DNA of 40,451 bases, taken from contig CAYVFI010000048.1 in assembly GCA_964450955.1 (NCBI GenBank), forward strand, positions 1-40,451, given 5' to 3'. Shown here piece after piece: positions 15,081-23,809 of this stretch (its first letter is position 1; every line of letters begins with the position of its first letter). A program made the position numbers and the translations under genes. Source of the DNA: CAYNWT01 sp964450955. Its GTDB lineage: Bacteria; Planctomycetota; Planctomycetia; Planctomycetales; Planctomycetaceae. A model generated the notes under the pieces. The model saw nothing but the letters and a program-made list of their open reading frames with translations, did no database searches and was not told the DNA's origin.

Positions 15081-16295
15081 CTAAGCGGCGCGAGCGACGT
15101 CCTGAACACACACTGCGTTGACAATCGCACTTTGGTCCCCTGCCGAAATATCCAACGGCAGTCGCGCGACGGCTTGCTGGATTATCGCCGGGATACGTTG
15201 GGTCGAACCGCGATAAGCCAGTTCGTCTGCTTCACTGACAGCCCGCACAAAGCTGGCTGCTTCGGCGGTCAGCGTCGATGCAGCGCGCGGCGCGACTCCA
15301 CCGGCGTTCCACATCGCGCGAACCTCAACGATGGCTCGGTCAGACAGTTGCGGAACCAAACGCGTTCCTTCGAACAGGTTGGGCCTGTTCACGAATCCGT
15401 GTACCTCACGTCCGCCAAGCAGGGCGTTCATGATGGGTATCAAACCGCGGTCGAACCACGGGGTCGGTCGTTTTGTCAAAGCTGAACTTAGTTCGGCCGG
15501 ACGTTGTTGAAAATCGCTGAGGACCCGATCCGTCAAACCCTGAAGCTGGGCGGCCCGCCCCGGCTTGAACGCGCAGTTCATGCGAAGTGCGGCGGCCTGA
15601 TTGAATACGCGGTAGTAGTAGAAAAGCGTTGTGGCCCCGAAGCGATCGACGATCTGACCATCGGCATGACCGGCGTCCGCGGCCGCAGCAAGAACGCGTT
15701 CTCCCTGCTTGCCGCGTGGAATAAACCAGCCAAGATGGTTGACTCCGGCGTAGTCAAACAAGTCCGCGTTTCCGCCAAACTGTTCTTCGGTTGTGATTGG
15801 CAGTTCGCAAATACCAACAGCATCGATTCCAGCGTCACATAACAGGCGAGTCGTCGTCGCCAGCGGCGCCAGCATGTTGATGACCTTCGCTTCAGGGGCG
15901 TTGGTTCGAATAGTCCGGGCGATGGAAGCGAGAACCGGAAGAGTCCGCCAGGTGTTGGCGACCCCTCCCAATCCCAGTCCCTCGTCACCCACTTGCCCAA
16001 ACAGCGATGGAAACGTTTCGTCATACCGCCGCGCCGCAAGCCCGCCGACTCTCACCAGCAATACGATAAGCGAAGCACCTTCAACCGCCCGCGCAAGGTT
16101 CGTATCGGCGGCCACACGCCAGTCCGGCCGAAGCATCGCCACCCGCGCGCCGCAGGCGTTGGCGATGACGCTAAGCCGCTGTTCGTTCTGCGCGGCAATG
16201 ACAATTTCCAGTGGTTCGTTCGCTTCGCCCGCGGCAAGTTGTTCGCACAGTGTGGCAGCGTAAACACCCGCGCCAACAATCGTAATTCGTTTCAT
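15081..16295 (-). CDS. Glycoside hydrolase family 4-like NAD-dependent enzyme
   Basis: The 404-residue protein starts with a Rossmann motif (VGAGVYAATL). It then shows the GH4 pattern in order: VRVGGLAARRYDETFP (about 81-96), GQVGDEGLGLGG (100-111), C163 in GICELP, and G-V-N-H187-L-G-W. In GH4 enzymes the Cys and His bind a divalent metal, and NAD+ drives a redox-assisted cleavage of glycosides, often 6-phosphorylated. The length is slightly below the usual 430-480. The frame is open 84 codons further upstream, but that part overlaps the ROK gene and shows no homology, so the ATG at 16295 is chosen. It lies between a ROK kinase and a TIM-barrel isomerase in the operon. It may release or oxidise a phosphorylated sugar or cyclitol. 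Confidence 0.85.
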   Translation of the reverse strand: MKRITIVGAGVYAATLCEQLAAGEANEPLEIVIAAQNEQRLSVIANACGARVAMLRPDWRVAADTNLARAVEGASLIVLLVRVGGLAARRYDETFPSLFGQVGDEGLGLGGVANTWRTLPVLASIARTIRTNAPEAKVINMLAPLATTTRLLCDAGIDAVGICELPITTEEQFGGNADLFDYAGVNHLGWFIPRGKQGERVLAAAADAGHADGQIVDRFGATTLFYYYRVFNQAAALRMNCAFKPGRAAQLQGLTDRVLSDFQQRPAELSSALTKRPTPWFDRGLIPIMNALLGGREVHGFVNRPNLFEGTRLVPQLSDRAIVEVRAMWNAGGVAPRAASTLTAEAASFVRAVSEADELAYRGSTQRIPAIIQQAVARLPLDISAGDQSAIVNAVCVQDVARAA

Positions 16296-16332
16296 TCCAG
16301 CGGCCTCTTGCCCTAACACACAACAACCAGCA

Positions 16333-17244
16333 CTACGCAGCGACGCGATTGCGGGACTGCTGTTCGGCCGCAGCCTCCTGGCCCAGCAGTGCCGCACCCA
16401 TGACGCCCGCTTCGTAACCGGTTGCCGCCAGTTCGAACCGACAATCGATCTGAATTTCTTCAAACGCCTCTCGCCGCGCGGCGGCTTCAACGTTTGATCG
16501 ATACGGCTCCAGCGTGGCCAGTCCGCCGCCAAGAACAACCAATCCAACGTTCATCACATTCAGAACGCTTGCAATCGCGCTTCCAAGTGCGGCGCCTGCA
16601 TCTGCCAGCGTGTCTTCCGCTTTGTCAGGTTCGGATTTGATAAAGTCAGACAGTGTCCCAGGTTGAATGCCCAAACGCGCTTCAATGCCCTCACCACCGG
16701 CGTAGGGCCCCACGCACCCGCGACGACCGCAGTTGCAAAGATCACCCGCGCGATCAATACACACGTGGCCGAACTCACCGGCCAAACCGCTCACGCCCGA
16801 CCAGATGGAACCGTTTAAGACCACCGCACCGCCGATGCCTGTTCCGATCGCGATAAAAAAGAAACTGTCTGCCGCAGAACTGCGTTCGGACACTTCCGCT
16901 CGAGCAGCATTGTTGACATCGTTGTCGATCGCACAGGGAACACCTGCGGCGGCCGATACCAGGTTGGTCAGCGGAACGTTGTTCCAGCCGTCCAGAATGA
17001 CAGAAGACCGCACCGCCCCGGAGTACGGGTTGACCAACCCTGGAAACCCAATGCCAACGCCGGCAATGTTTCCGACTTCCGCCTGCGCCTCGCGCATCGC
17101 CAGATCAATCGTGCGCACACAGTCGGCTGGCCCGAATGTTCGTCCCGTCCCGTACCGCTTTGAATGCGAAATGGTTCCGTCCGCTTCCAGTACCGTGGCC
17201 AGTAACTTGGTACCGCCGATGTCAATTCCCAACGAACGGCTCAT
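16333..17244 (-). CDS. ROK-family sugar or cyclitol kinase
   Basis: This 303-residue protein has the phosphate-binding motif DIGGTK at 8-13, the catalytic Asp in IDNDVN (D109), GTGIGG at 134-139, and the zinc site H160 with C170-N-C172-G-R-R-G-C177. These define an active-looking ROK kinase with the ATP fold of glucokinase. Its start overlaps the stop of the SDR-cyclase fusion by four bases (ATGA), so the two are made together. In validamycin and acarbose pathways a ROK-type kinase phosphorylates the product of a sugar-phosphate cyclase, so a cyclitol substrate is possible here. Plain glucokinase or N-acetylmannosamine kinase activity remains the alternative. The C-terminus is short and unremarkable. 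Confidence 0.88.
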   Translation of the reverse strand: MSRSLGIDIGGTKLLATVLEADGTISHSKRYGTGRTFGPADCVRTIDLAMREAQAEVGNIAGVGIGFPGLVNPYSGAVRSSVILDGWNNVPLTNLVSAAAGVPCAIDNDVNNAARAEVSERSSAADSFFFIAIGTGIGGAVVLNGSIWSGVSGLAGEFGHVCIDRAGDLCNCGRRGCVGPYAGGEGIEARLGIQPGTLSDFIKSEPDKAEDTLADAGAALGSAIASVLNVMNVGLVVLGGGLATLEPYRSNVEAAARREAFEEIQIDCRFELAATGYEAGVMGAALLGQEAAAEQQSRNRVAA

Positions 17245-19433
17245 GCGGCTCTCCGGTTTTGTTCAGCATCCGTGCCCAGATGCACGGAAAAGCCAAACGC
17301 GTGATGGTCGCTGCAAACATCGATCGCTTCCAGGAATTCGTGATCGCTAACCTCGTCCACAATCACAGAACTGCCAATCCCCGTTGGGAACACAAAGTTC
17401 AGCTTGTTGGCGCGAACCAGTCGGACGGCCTCAATGTGCCTGACAGCGTCGCGAAGAACCTTTCGCGGAACCGATGGCGGTAGATCGTACGCACCAATCA
17501 AACGATAAATTCGCTCGGCCGAACACTGATCGACCAGCCCGCGTTTGGCCGCGATCGCTGTCGAGACAGCCATGCCCCAGCCCACAGCTTCGCCATGCTT
17601 AATGCCGCCGTAGCCGAATTCGGTTTCCAGTGGATGGCCGTAAGTATGCCCAAAGTTAAGCACACGGCGGAGATCCGTTTCGTAAGGGTCCGGGTCCAGT
17701 AACCGAACCTTGGAAGCGGACGCACGCAGCACCGCTTCCTGCAGAATAGTCGGATCCAGTTCGTCCATAATCTTCGTCACGCCGTTGTCCAGAAGATCAA
17801 ACAACCGAGGATCATCCATGACCGCGACCTTGATCATCTCTGCAACGCCCGCGGCGATGTCACGGCGACCCAGCGTTCGCAAACTGCACGGATCGGAATA
17901 GACGCCGTCGGGATGATGGAACGAACCGACAAAGTTTTTTGCCCATGGAGTATTCACGGCCACCTTCCCGCCAATCGCCGCGTCACACTGAGCCAGCAAC
18001 GTGGTCGGAACATTGACGTACCGCACGCCGCGTAGATACGACGATGCCACAAACCCGCCAACGTCGCAAATCAGCCCGCCACCAAGGTTCACCAACACCG
18101 CGCGGCGGTCAAACTGGCGTTCGTATAATTGTTCGATGATGCGGCGATACACTTCGAACGCCTTCGATGCGTCGCCTTCCGGTATGACGACGTATGAAAC
18201 GTCCATGTTCCGAGATTCCATCGTGGCGACCATGGACTGGCCATACAAATCCCAGACGCGGGTATCAGTCAATACGACCAGGCGTGTGTTCGGATAGCGA
18301 GCGTCCAGTTGAGCCGGAAGTTCGTCCAACAGATTGGGCGATGCAAGAACCGGGTACTCGCACGTCCGGCTGACAGTGACATGCAGCCGATCTGTTTTGG
18401 TAGCTGGAACCGTTAAAGCCTGTTCAGATTCGGCCAGCTGGCTGTAGTAATCGAAAACGTCACGCAGGCTCTGCGTCAAAGAAAACTCAGCAGTGTGACC
18501 GGCCGCAAACAGGCGCGATACATCGGCCTGCATCCGCGGATTGTCTTCCGGTCGAGGCGGCAGTTGTTCGATCGTCGGGTAGGCTCCGCCCGCGATTTCG
18601 CAAAGCGTATCCAGAATTCCCTGCATCGATGTTTCAACGCCGGATGCCAGGTTGTAGATCCCAGGTTCGCCGTTCTCAATCAGCGTCACCAACCCGCGAG
18701 CCACATCGCGAACATCAACAAAGTCGCGGGTGGTGGTCAGTGTGCCCAGCCGAACTGTGGCCGATGGTTGCAGGCGACGCTGGCAAAGCTGGCGTGCAAT
18801 CCAGCCGCAGATGTGGCGTTCGTCCTGCCCTGGCCCGACAACATTAAAGATCCGCGCCGATACTGTCTCGATGTCGAACCGGCGCCCCATGATCTCAGCA
18901 ACACGCTCACCAGCGTGTTTTGAGATCGAATAGAAATCAAACGGGTTTGCCGGCAGTTCCTCTGAAACGGGTAGCTGGCCTGGTTCCGGACGACCGTAAA
19001 TCGAACCGGACGAACCAAAAACCACCCGCCGACACGCAACGCCGGATGCTGAGATAGCCTCGTATAGTGTCTCGACCGCCTGGACGTTCGGTGCCAGCAG
19101 CGTCTCCAACGACTCACCCCGCAGCGCGGCGGCAAGGTGAATGACAACGTTCGGCTGGAACCCGCGAATCGTTTCTGTGAGTGCTTCTTTGTTAAGCAAA
19201 TCCACTGATGAATAACGGTACCGATCAGACGCCAGCGCTTGCTGAACATTGGCGGGCAGCGGCGCGACCAGGGGAACTCCGGTCACGTTAATCCGATGCG
19301 TGAACGATTCGTTCGATTCGCCCGATCGCCCCAGCCCCATCACGTGGGCATCGGGCATCGTTTCCAAAATATGTGCGACCGTGTAACGCCCAATGAAACC
19401 CTGGGCTCCGGTTATCAGAATTCGACGACTCAT
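17241..19433 (-). CDS. Fusion of SDR epimerase/dehydratase and sugar-phosphate cyclase (3-dehydroquinate synthase fold)
   Basis: This 730-residue protein combines two enzymes. Residues 1-330 form an extended SDR with G9-A-Q-G-F-I-G15, SSSGSIYG-like FGSSGSIYG at 139-147, and the catalytic Y168-S-I-S-K172. Residues about 350-710 have the dehydroquinate synthase fold: GGG 451-453, D457, PTTLLAQCD 476-484, GGK 488-490, KN 499-500, E532 with K535, GHTYGH 595-600 and H613-G-E. The GHTxGH and GGK features resemble AroB or deoxy-scyllo-inosose synthases more than valiolone synthases. The usual D-K-K near the end is replaced by RANK. Both halves keep their key residues, so the pair probably catalyses successive steps. 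It overlaps its neighbours by four bases on both sides. A role in the shikimate pathway is unlikely in this setting; cyclisation of a sugar phosphate is favoured. Confidence 0.87.
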   Translation of the reverse strand: MSRRILITGAQGFIGRYTVAHILETMPDAHVMGLGRSGESNESFTHRINVTGVPLVAPLPANVQQALASDRYRYSSVDLLNKEALTETIRGFQPNVVIHLAAALRGESLETLLAPNVQAVETLYEAISASGVACRRVVFGSSGSIYGRPEPGQLPVSEELPANPFDFYSISKHAGERVAEIMGRRFDIETVSARIFNVVGPGQDERHICGWIARQLCQRRLQPSATVRLGTLTTTRDFVDVRDVARGLVTLIENGEPGIYNLASGVETSMQGILDTLCEIAGGAYPTIEQLPPRPEDNPRMQADVSRLFAAGHTAEFSLTQSLRDVFDYYSQLAESEQALTVPATKTDRLHVTVSRTCEYPVLASPNLLDELPAQLDARYPNTRLVVLTDTRVWDLYGQSMVATMESRNMDVSYVVIPEGDASKAFEVYRRIIEQLYERQFDRRAVLVNLGGGLICDVGGFVASSYLRGVRYVNVPTTLLAQCDAAIGGKVAVNTPWAKNFVGSFHHPDGVYSDPCSLRTLGRRDIAAGVAEMIKVAVMDDPRLFDLLDNGVTKIMDELDPTILQEAVLRASASKVRLLDPDPYETDLRRVLNFGHTYGHPLETEFGYGGIKHGEAVGWGMAVSTAIAAKRGLVDQCSAERIYRLIGAYDLPPSVPRKVLRDAVRHIEAVRLVRANKLNFVFPTGIGSSVIVDEVSDHEFLEAIDVCSDHHAFGFSVHLGTDAEQNRRAA

Positions 19434-20380
19434 GCTGCGACCGCTTTCTGTAAGTCACTAATCATCCGCCGAATCCCATCGTCAAGCGTCGTCTGCGGGA
19501 ACCAGTTCAGGTTCCGCCCCGCGGCACTCGGATCGGCAATTAACTCATGAACATCCAAAGCCTGAGGACGATCAGGCTGACCGGTTTCAAGAACCTCAAT
19601 GTCTCGACCGACGACGCGAAGAATACACTCCGCCAATTGTTTCACGGAAACTCCAACCCCGCGCCCGAGGTTGGCAATCGTTACCGATTCTTTAAGCGAC
19701 ATGTCGCACGCGTTACTAATCGCGGCGACGGCGTCGTCAACAAAAACGTAATCGCGCACCGGAGCCAGATTCATTAAACGGATCGCTGAATCAGCCATGG
19801 CTTGTTTGATGATGAGATTCATCAACGAATGCTTCGCGCTGCCTGGCCCAAAGACGGTGAATGGTCGCAGGATCACGGCTTCGTGACCGTTGGTGATTGC
19901 TGATGCCCGCACCGTCCATTCGGCGGCCGCTTTGGCAGCCCCGTACGGTGAGACCGGGTTGAGTGCCGAACACTCGGCCACCGGGTTCTGGTCTGGCTGA
20001 CCGTAAACTTCTGCCGACGAGACGTAGATAAACCGATCCAAACCGAAGTCGTTGGCGACTTCCAACAGCGTGGCTGTCCCGGCAGCATGAACCTGACAAT
20101 ACATGGCCGGCTGTTTAAACGACCCAGCCACTGACGGCGGTCCGGCCAGATGCACGACAGTCCGGCAACCATCAATCGCATCACGCAGCCGATTTCTATC
20201 CAGCACATCGCAAACAGTATCACCCGGCATTAATCCGCTAATCGGATCCGTCGGCCCCAACACCGCGCGAACTGTGTGCCCTGTTGATCGTAGCGAAGCG
20301 ACAAGGTTCGAACCGATAAACCCACCGGCTCCGGTCACGGCGATCGGCGAACTCTGGTTCCGCTGTGAGTCGCCCATCAT
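19430..20380 (-). CDS. NAD-dependent sugar epimerase/dehydratase (extended SDR)
   Basis: The 316-residue protein matches the family length. It has the Rossmann motif G-A-G-G-F-I-G near residue 17, VVHLAGPPS, YVSSAEVYGQ with the catalytic Ser, and Y-G-A-A-K as the active-site YxxxK near 146-150. ILRPFTVFGPG and DYVFVDDAV are the usual substrate-side signatures. Such enzymes act on nucleotide-activated sugars. It overlaps both neighbours by ATGA junctions, and the next gene of the operon starts with a second SDR domain. A nucleotidyltransferase directly upstream suggests that its substrate is made by that enzyme. It could be an epimerase, reductase or dehydratase; the sequence does not decide. 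Confidence 0.9.
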   Translation of the reverse strand: MMGDSQRNQSSPIAVTGAGGFIGSNLVASLRSTGHTVRAVLGPTDPISGLMPGDTVCDVLDRNRLRDAIDGCRTVVHLAGPPSVAGSFKQPAMYCQVHAAGTATLLEVANDFGLDRFIYVSSAEVYGQPDQNPVAECSALNPVSPYGAAKAAAEWTVRASAITNGHEAVILRPFTVFGPGSAKHSLMNLIIKQAMADSAIRLMNLAPVRDYVFVDDAVAAISNACDMSLKESVTIANLGRGVGVSVKQLAECILRVVGRDIEVLETGQPDRPQALDVHELIADPSAAGRNLNWFPQTTLDDGIRRMISDLQKAVAA

Positions 20381-21132
20381 GCCGCCTCCGCTGGTTCGGA
20401 CGGACCATCATCAGAGAACCAGGCAAACTGGTCACCGCAATCACGCATGAGTTGTTCAGCTCGGGCGATTGAAGCGACATCGTTGACGTCTATCCACGCC
20501 GCTTCATGTGGGAACGCTTCGACCACGTTGCCCGCTTGAATGAGTTGTCGCGCCAATTCGGACAGGCCAGTCGCCTGATCAGCCGGAATAGCAGCCAGTG
20601 CTGCCGGGCCGGCAACGCAAATCGCACTGCACACCAGCGACTTTGTGATCGGTTTTTCGGTGTACGCCGTGACGCGGGTGCCGTCGAGATGCAGTTCGCC
20701 GAACGGCATTTGAAACGGATGCCAATGCGCGGCCAGTGTTAAGTCCGCTTTGGTTTCGGCGTGCTGCTGCATTAAATCGGCCGGGTTCAGCGCGGTCAGA
20801 TTGTCGGCGTAGGTGACCACAACGGTGTCGGCGGAACCGCTGAGGAGTCCAAGGCAACCGATGTTGCCCAGCGGTTTGGATTCAATCAGCAGGTCCAGTG
20901 TTCCACCGGCAGCCACAGCGATTGGACGACAATGTTGAACGGCGTAATCAGACACGTCACCGGCGCGAACTGAAACGACTACGCGTTTCACACCGGCCGC
21001 CAACATCGCGCGGATGTTGTGTTCCAACAACGTCCGTCCCTGAACTTCGACCAACGGTTTCGGACGCGTGCCGCCGGATTGCTGCATTCGCGATCCGGCT
21101 CCGCCAGCCATGACAAGCCCGAGAGTACTCAT
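20377..21132 (-). CDS. Sugar/cyclitol-phosphate nucleotidyltransferase
   Basis: The protein has 251 residues. It opens with LGLVMAGGAGSRM and RPKPLVEVQGRTLLEH, the nucleotide-binding and Lys-containing signature of sugar-1-phosphate nucleotidyltransferases. VTYADNL near 105-111 carries the metal-binding Asp. SLVCSAICVAGPAAL and AWIDVNDVASIARAEQLM complete the fold. It should activate a sugar-1-phosphate or cyclitol-1-phosphate with an NTP for the SDRs and glycosyltransferase of the operon. Four-base overlaps join it to the cupin gene and the SDR gene. The nucleotide (UTP, CTP, GTP, ATP) cannot be read off. There is no left-handed beta-helix acyltransferase tail. Confidence 0.9.
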   Translation of the reverse strand: MSTLGLVMAGGAGSRMQQSGGTRPKPLVEVQGRTLLEHNIRAMLAAGVKRVVVSVRAGDVSDYAVQHCRPIAVAAGGTLDLLIESKPLGNIGCLGLLSGSADTVVVTYADNLTALNPADLMQQHAETKADLTLAAHWHPFQMPFGELHLDGTRVTAYTEKPITKSLVCSAICVAGPAALAAIPADQATGLSELARQLIQAGNVVEAFPHEAAWIDVNDVASIARAEQLMRDCGDQFAWFSDDGPSEPAEAA

Positions 21133-21500
21133 GCTGCGACTCCCAGTTCGAACACAAAAATCCGCAGCGGATCTTCGCCCGAATTGATGAGCCCATGTTC
21201 GCCACCCGGCGGGTTTCGAATCAGGTCACCGGTTCTGACCGCGAATTCTTCGCCGTTGCGATACATTGTCCCTTCGCCGGAAAGCACAAGGTAAAACTCT
21301 TCTTCTGATTGCTTGTGACGGTGTCGGCCAATCGAAACGCCCGGTGGCAGTTCGGCCAGGTCGATAAAGTTGCACGGGCCGTCCAGCTGGTTCGATTCAG
21401 CAAGCCTGTTAAAGCGAATCAATCCCTCGCCCCCATGCGCGCACACGTTGCTCATGGGGACCTGATCGAGATTGCATTTTTCAAACTGAAGTCCGGACAT
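21129..21500 (-). CDS. Single-domain cupin
   Basis: This 123-residue protein carries both cupin motifs. Motif 1 is PGVSIGRHRHKQSEEEFYLV, with the metal-binding H-x-H and Glu; motif 2 is GDLIRNPPGGEHGLINSG. The core looks intact and metal-binding. Small cupins in sugar operons act as isomerases, epimerases or accessory binding proteins. This one has no feature that singles out a reaction. It is the third gene of the operon, 35 bp after the glycosyltransferase and overlapping the nucleotidyltransferase start by four bases. Confidence 0.88.
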   Translation of the reverse strand: MSGLQFEKCNLDQVPMSNVCAHGGEGLIRFNRLAESNQLDGPCNFIDLAELPPGVSIGRHRHKQSEEEFYLVLSGEGTMYRNGEEFAVRTGDLIRNPPGGEHGLINSGEDPLRIFVFELGVAA

Positions 21501-21535
21501 CCTTGTCGTTCCTCACAGTCGGTGATGGGTTAAAG

Positions 21536-22807
21536 TCAAGCCGCGCGGCGGTATTTCATTTGATCCTGCTGGTCGTTGGCAGGTTCAGCCATGTCTGTGT
21601 CCGGCACGGGAATATTCAGGCTTTGGAAGACTTCCAGGGTTCGTTGGAGCATGTGCTTTTTGGTGTAGCCGGAGAGAAACTGCTGGTACGCGTTCTCCGC
21701 CATCCGCGCCGCAAACATGGGGTCAGTGATGTAGCGTTCGAGACAATCTGCCATGCCGACGGCATCGCCTGTCTCAACCATCAGCCCGGTTTGTTCGTGG
21801 AAGATAATGTCGCGGCCACCGTAGTTGTTGGTCGTCACCACAGGTCGCCCCGTCGCGGACGCTTCAATAAGCGCTGTGGGCAGCCCTTCGCGGTACCGGC
21901 TTGGGACCAGCACAAGATCGCACTGCGTGAACAGTGGCAGGACTTTCGGCTGGAACCCAAGCACTTTGAGAGCCGGGTTCTCCTGGCAAAAGTCGGCCAG
22001 CTGTTTGGCAGTCAACGACGATGGGTTGCCGGGATCGACGTCGTTGGACAACCACATCTCGTGGGCAACGCCACGTTGGCTCAACAGCGAAGACGCTTCG
22101 ATGGCTTCCAGGATTCCCTTCTCAACCAGCAGCCTGGCCGGAACCAGAATAACTTTAGCATCGCGAGGTTCGGGCAATGGCTGACGCGGAAATTCTTCAG
22201 GTTCAACTCCACAACCACGTGTGGCCATGATGTGATGCAGCGGCATACCAAGCACGTCAGAAATGTACTGTTTGTCCTCATGATTGTGAGTAATCGCGCG
22301 GCTGTTTTTTCCTGAGAACAGGTAGCGGTAGACCATCTTCACAAAGAATCGCGCGGTGCGAACTTTGAATGTGTTCGAACCGAAAACACTGCCCATGCCT
22401 GTTTTCATAAACACGCAGCGGCGACCCAGAAGACGCAGCGGCAAACCTACAAACAAGATGGGAATAATGGTCCACATCACAAACGTGGCGTCCGGGTTTT
22501 GTCGACCCAGCTTCCAGCTTTGTCGCATCGTGCGAAACAACGACATTGGCGTTAGCTTGTCCCGGTGCAACGGAAGTTGTTCGTGTTCGACCCGCTTATC
22601 AAAACCGCCCTGGGCGATTTCCAGCAGATCATCCCGTCGATAGGACGGTCGCACGGCATCTGCACTTTCACCAGCATCCGCGTCCGGCGAATACACAGTC
22701 GCGCGGTAGTTGTGTTGAACCAGGTGGTTGGGGACGGCTTTGAAGTCGTCGGCAAACCGGGGCAGGCAGACCGTGAAGAAGAAGAATTGGGTTTCGATGT
22801 TGTTCAT
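21536..22807 (-). CDS. Family 4 glycosyltransferase
   Basis: The protein has 423 residues. A C-terminal GT-B domain shows VPARLLVEKGILEAIEA, the donor-site motif E-G-L-P-T-A-L-I-E with the E-x7-E spacing typical of GT4, then ATGRPVVTTNNYGGRD. A hydrophobic stretch WTIIPILFVGLPLRLLG may contact the membrane, as in transferases acting on lipid-linked acceptors. The frame is open 46 codons upstream, but those codons lie inside the preceding methyltransferase gene. The ATG at 22807 overlaps the methyltransferase stop by four bases and matches the family start. In the operon it would transfer the nucleotide-activated product to an acceptor. Donor and acceptor are unknown. Confidence 0.9.
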   Translation of the reverse strand: MNNIETQFFFFTVCLPRFADDFKAVPNHLVQHNYRATVYSPDADAGESADAVRPSYRRDDLLEIAQGGFDKRVEHEQLPLHRDKLTPMSLFRTMRQSWKLGRQNPDATFVMWTIIPILFVGLPLRLLGRRCVFMKTGMGSVFGSNTFKVRTARFFVKMVYRYLFSGKNSRAITHNHEDKQYISDVLGMPLHHIMATRGCGVEPEEFPRQPLPEPRDAKVILVPARLLVEKGILEAIEASSLLSQRGVAHEMWLSNDVDPGNPSSLTAKQLADFCQENPALKVLGFQPKVLPLFTQCDLVLVPSRYREGLPTALIEASATGRPVVTTNNYGGRDIIFHEQTGLMVETGDAVGMADCLERYITDPMFAARMAENAYQQFLSGYTKKHMLQRTLEVFQSLNIPVPDTDMAEPANDQQDQMKYRRAA

Positions 22808-23781
22808 TCCGAAGCGTCCTCGCTGTAAACCCGTAGCGGCAACTGTTTGGGCTTCACCGCAACGTAGCAGCAGGTTGGTCCGCCAAACGCAGGCAGGAAC
22901 CGACCCACCCGATATCGAAGGTTGTGCTGCAGTAACCCGTACCAACGGTAGATGCCCTTAGGTGCCGCCGGCTTGCCGGTTCCTGATGACGGCTTTGGAA
23001 ACACGCGACTAAAAAACGATGTGCCCAACGTGCTAAGTATGGTTCCGGGAAACAGACTGAACGATTGACGGTATGCGACTTCCAGACCGGCTTGATGGAA
23101 CAGTTGCGTTAGCGCGGCCCAGGAATACAGCCAGGGGTGTTGTGGGTATCCCACGTTTCCGATCCAGCGGTACCACCGCTCACTTAGTCCGCCAAAGACG
23201 CCCACTTCAAAGCACAGAATCCCATTCGGCTTCAACAGTCGGCTCATTGATCGCAAAGCCGCTTGCGGGTCGGGAAAGTGACTTAGCAAATCGACGTGGA
23301 AGACGGCATCAAACTGGCCGTTCTCCAGCGCGCTGTCTTCAATCATTGTTTGTTCGTTTGGGATACCCATCGCGGTAATCGCAGCCGCCGCGTGTGGGTT
23401 CGGTTCGACCGATTGAACCTCATACCCCGCATCGCGTGCCAGCTTCAGCGTGTAGCCGGGGCCTGGACCGACTTCCAGGATGCGCTTGGAACCGGCCGGC
23501 AGAAGCGACTTGCACATGCGATCCAGAAAATTGAATCGCGATTGGGCCGGGTAGGAATAGTAAGTATCAACGTGGAAATCGTGGGTCGCAGCCAGCTTTG
23601 CGTTACCCGGCCACGGATCGATATAGACAACGCCGCAGTCGCACGACCGGCCCGCGTAGCCGTTTTCCTGAACCACAATCGGGTCGTCATGCGAACCGCA
23701 AAGCACGCAAGCCCCCGCACGCTCGACCCCGCGCTCGGCCACCTTTGTTGGGGCAGGATTCTTGTATACCGGCAGCGTCAT
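22804..23781 (-). CDS. Class I SAM-dependent methyltransferase with N-terminal Cys cluster
   Basis: The 325-residue protein starts with a small four-Cys module, CVLCGS and SCDCGVVYIDPWP, likely a zinc ribbon. The SAM-binding motif ILEVGPGPGYTLKLARDAGY and the acidic SVEPN follow. FHVDLLSHFPDPQAALRSM and LKPNGILCFEVG are the usual post-motifs. This layout is common in sugar and natural-product C- or O-methyltransferases. The ATG at 23781, preceded by GGGAAG, is preferred. A further ATG at 23841 would include a stretch that looks like a control site. It is the first gene of the nine-gene operon and is coupled by ATGA to the glycosyltransferase. The methyl acceptor is unknown. Confidence 0.88.
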   Translation of the reverse strand: MTLPVYKNPAPTKVAERGVERAGACVLCGSHDDPIVVQENGYAGRSCDCGVVYIDPWPGNAKLAATHDFHVDTYYSYPAQSRFNFLDRMCKSLLPAGSKRILEVGPGPGYTLKLARDAGYEVQSVEPNPHAAAAITAMGIPNEQTMIEDSALENGQFDAVFHVDLLSHFPDPQAALRSMSRLLKPNGILCFEVGVFGGLSERWYRWIGNVGYPQHPWLYSWAALTQLFHQAGLEVAYRQSFSLFPGTILSTLGTSFFSRVFPKPSSGTGKPAAPKGIYRWYGLLQHNLRYRVGRFLPAFGGPTCCYVAVKPKQLPLRVYSEDASE

Positions 23782-23809
23782 CGGAGTCCGTCTTCCCTGA
23801 CAGAGAACC

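Noticed and set aside
22808..22945. 46-codon upstream extension of the glycosyltransferase
   Set aside because: It lies inside the methyltransferase gene; the ATG at 22807 makes a 4-base overlap and fits the family start.
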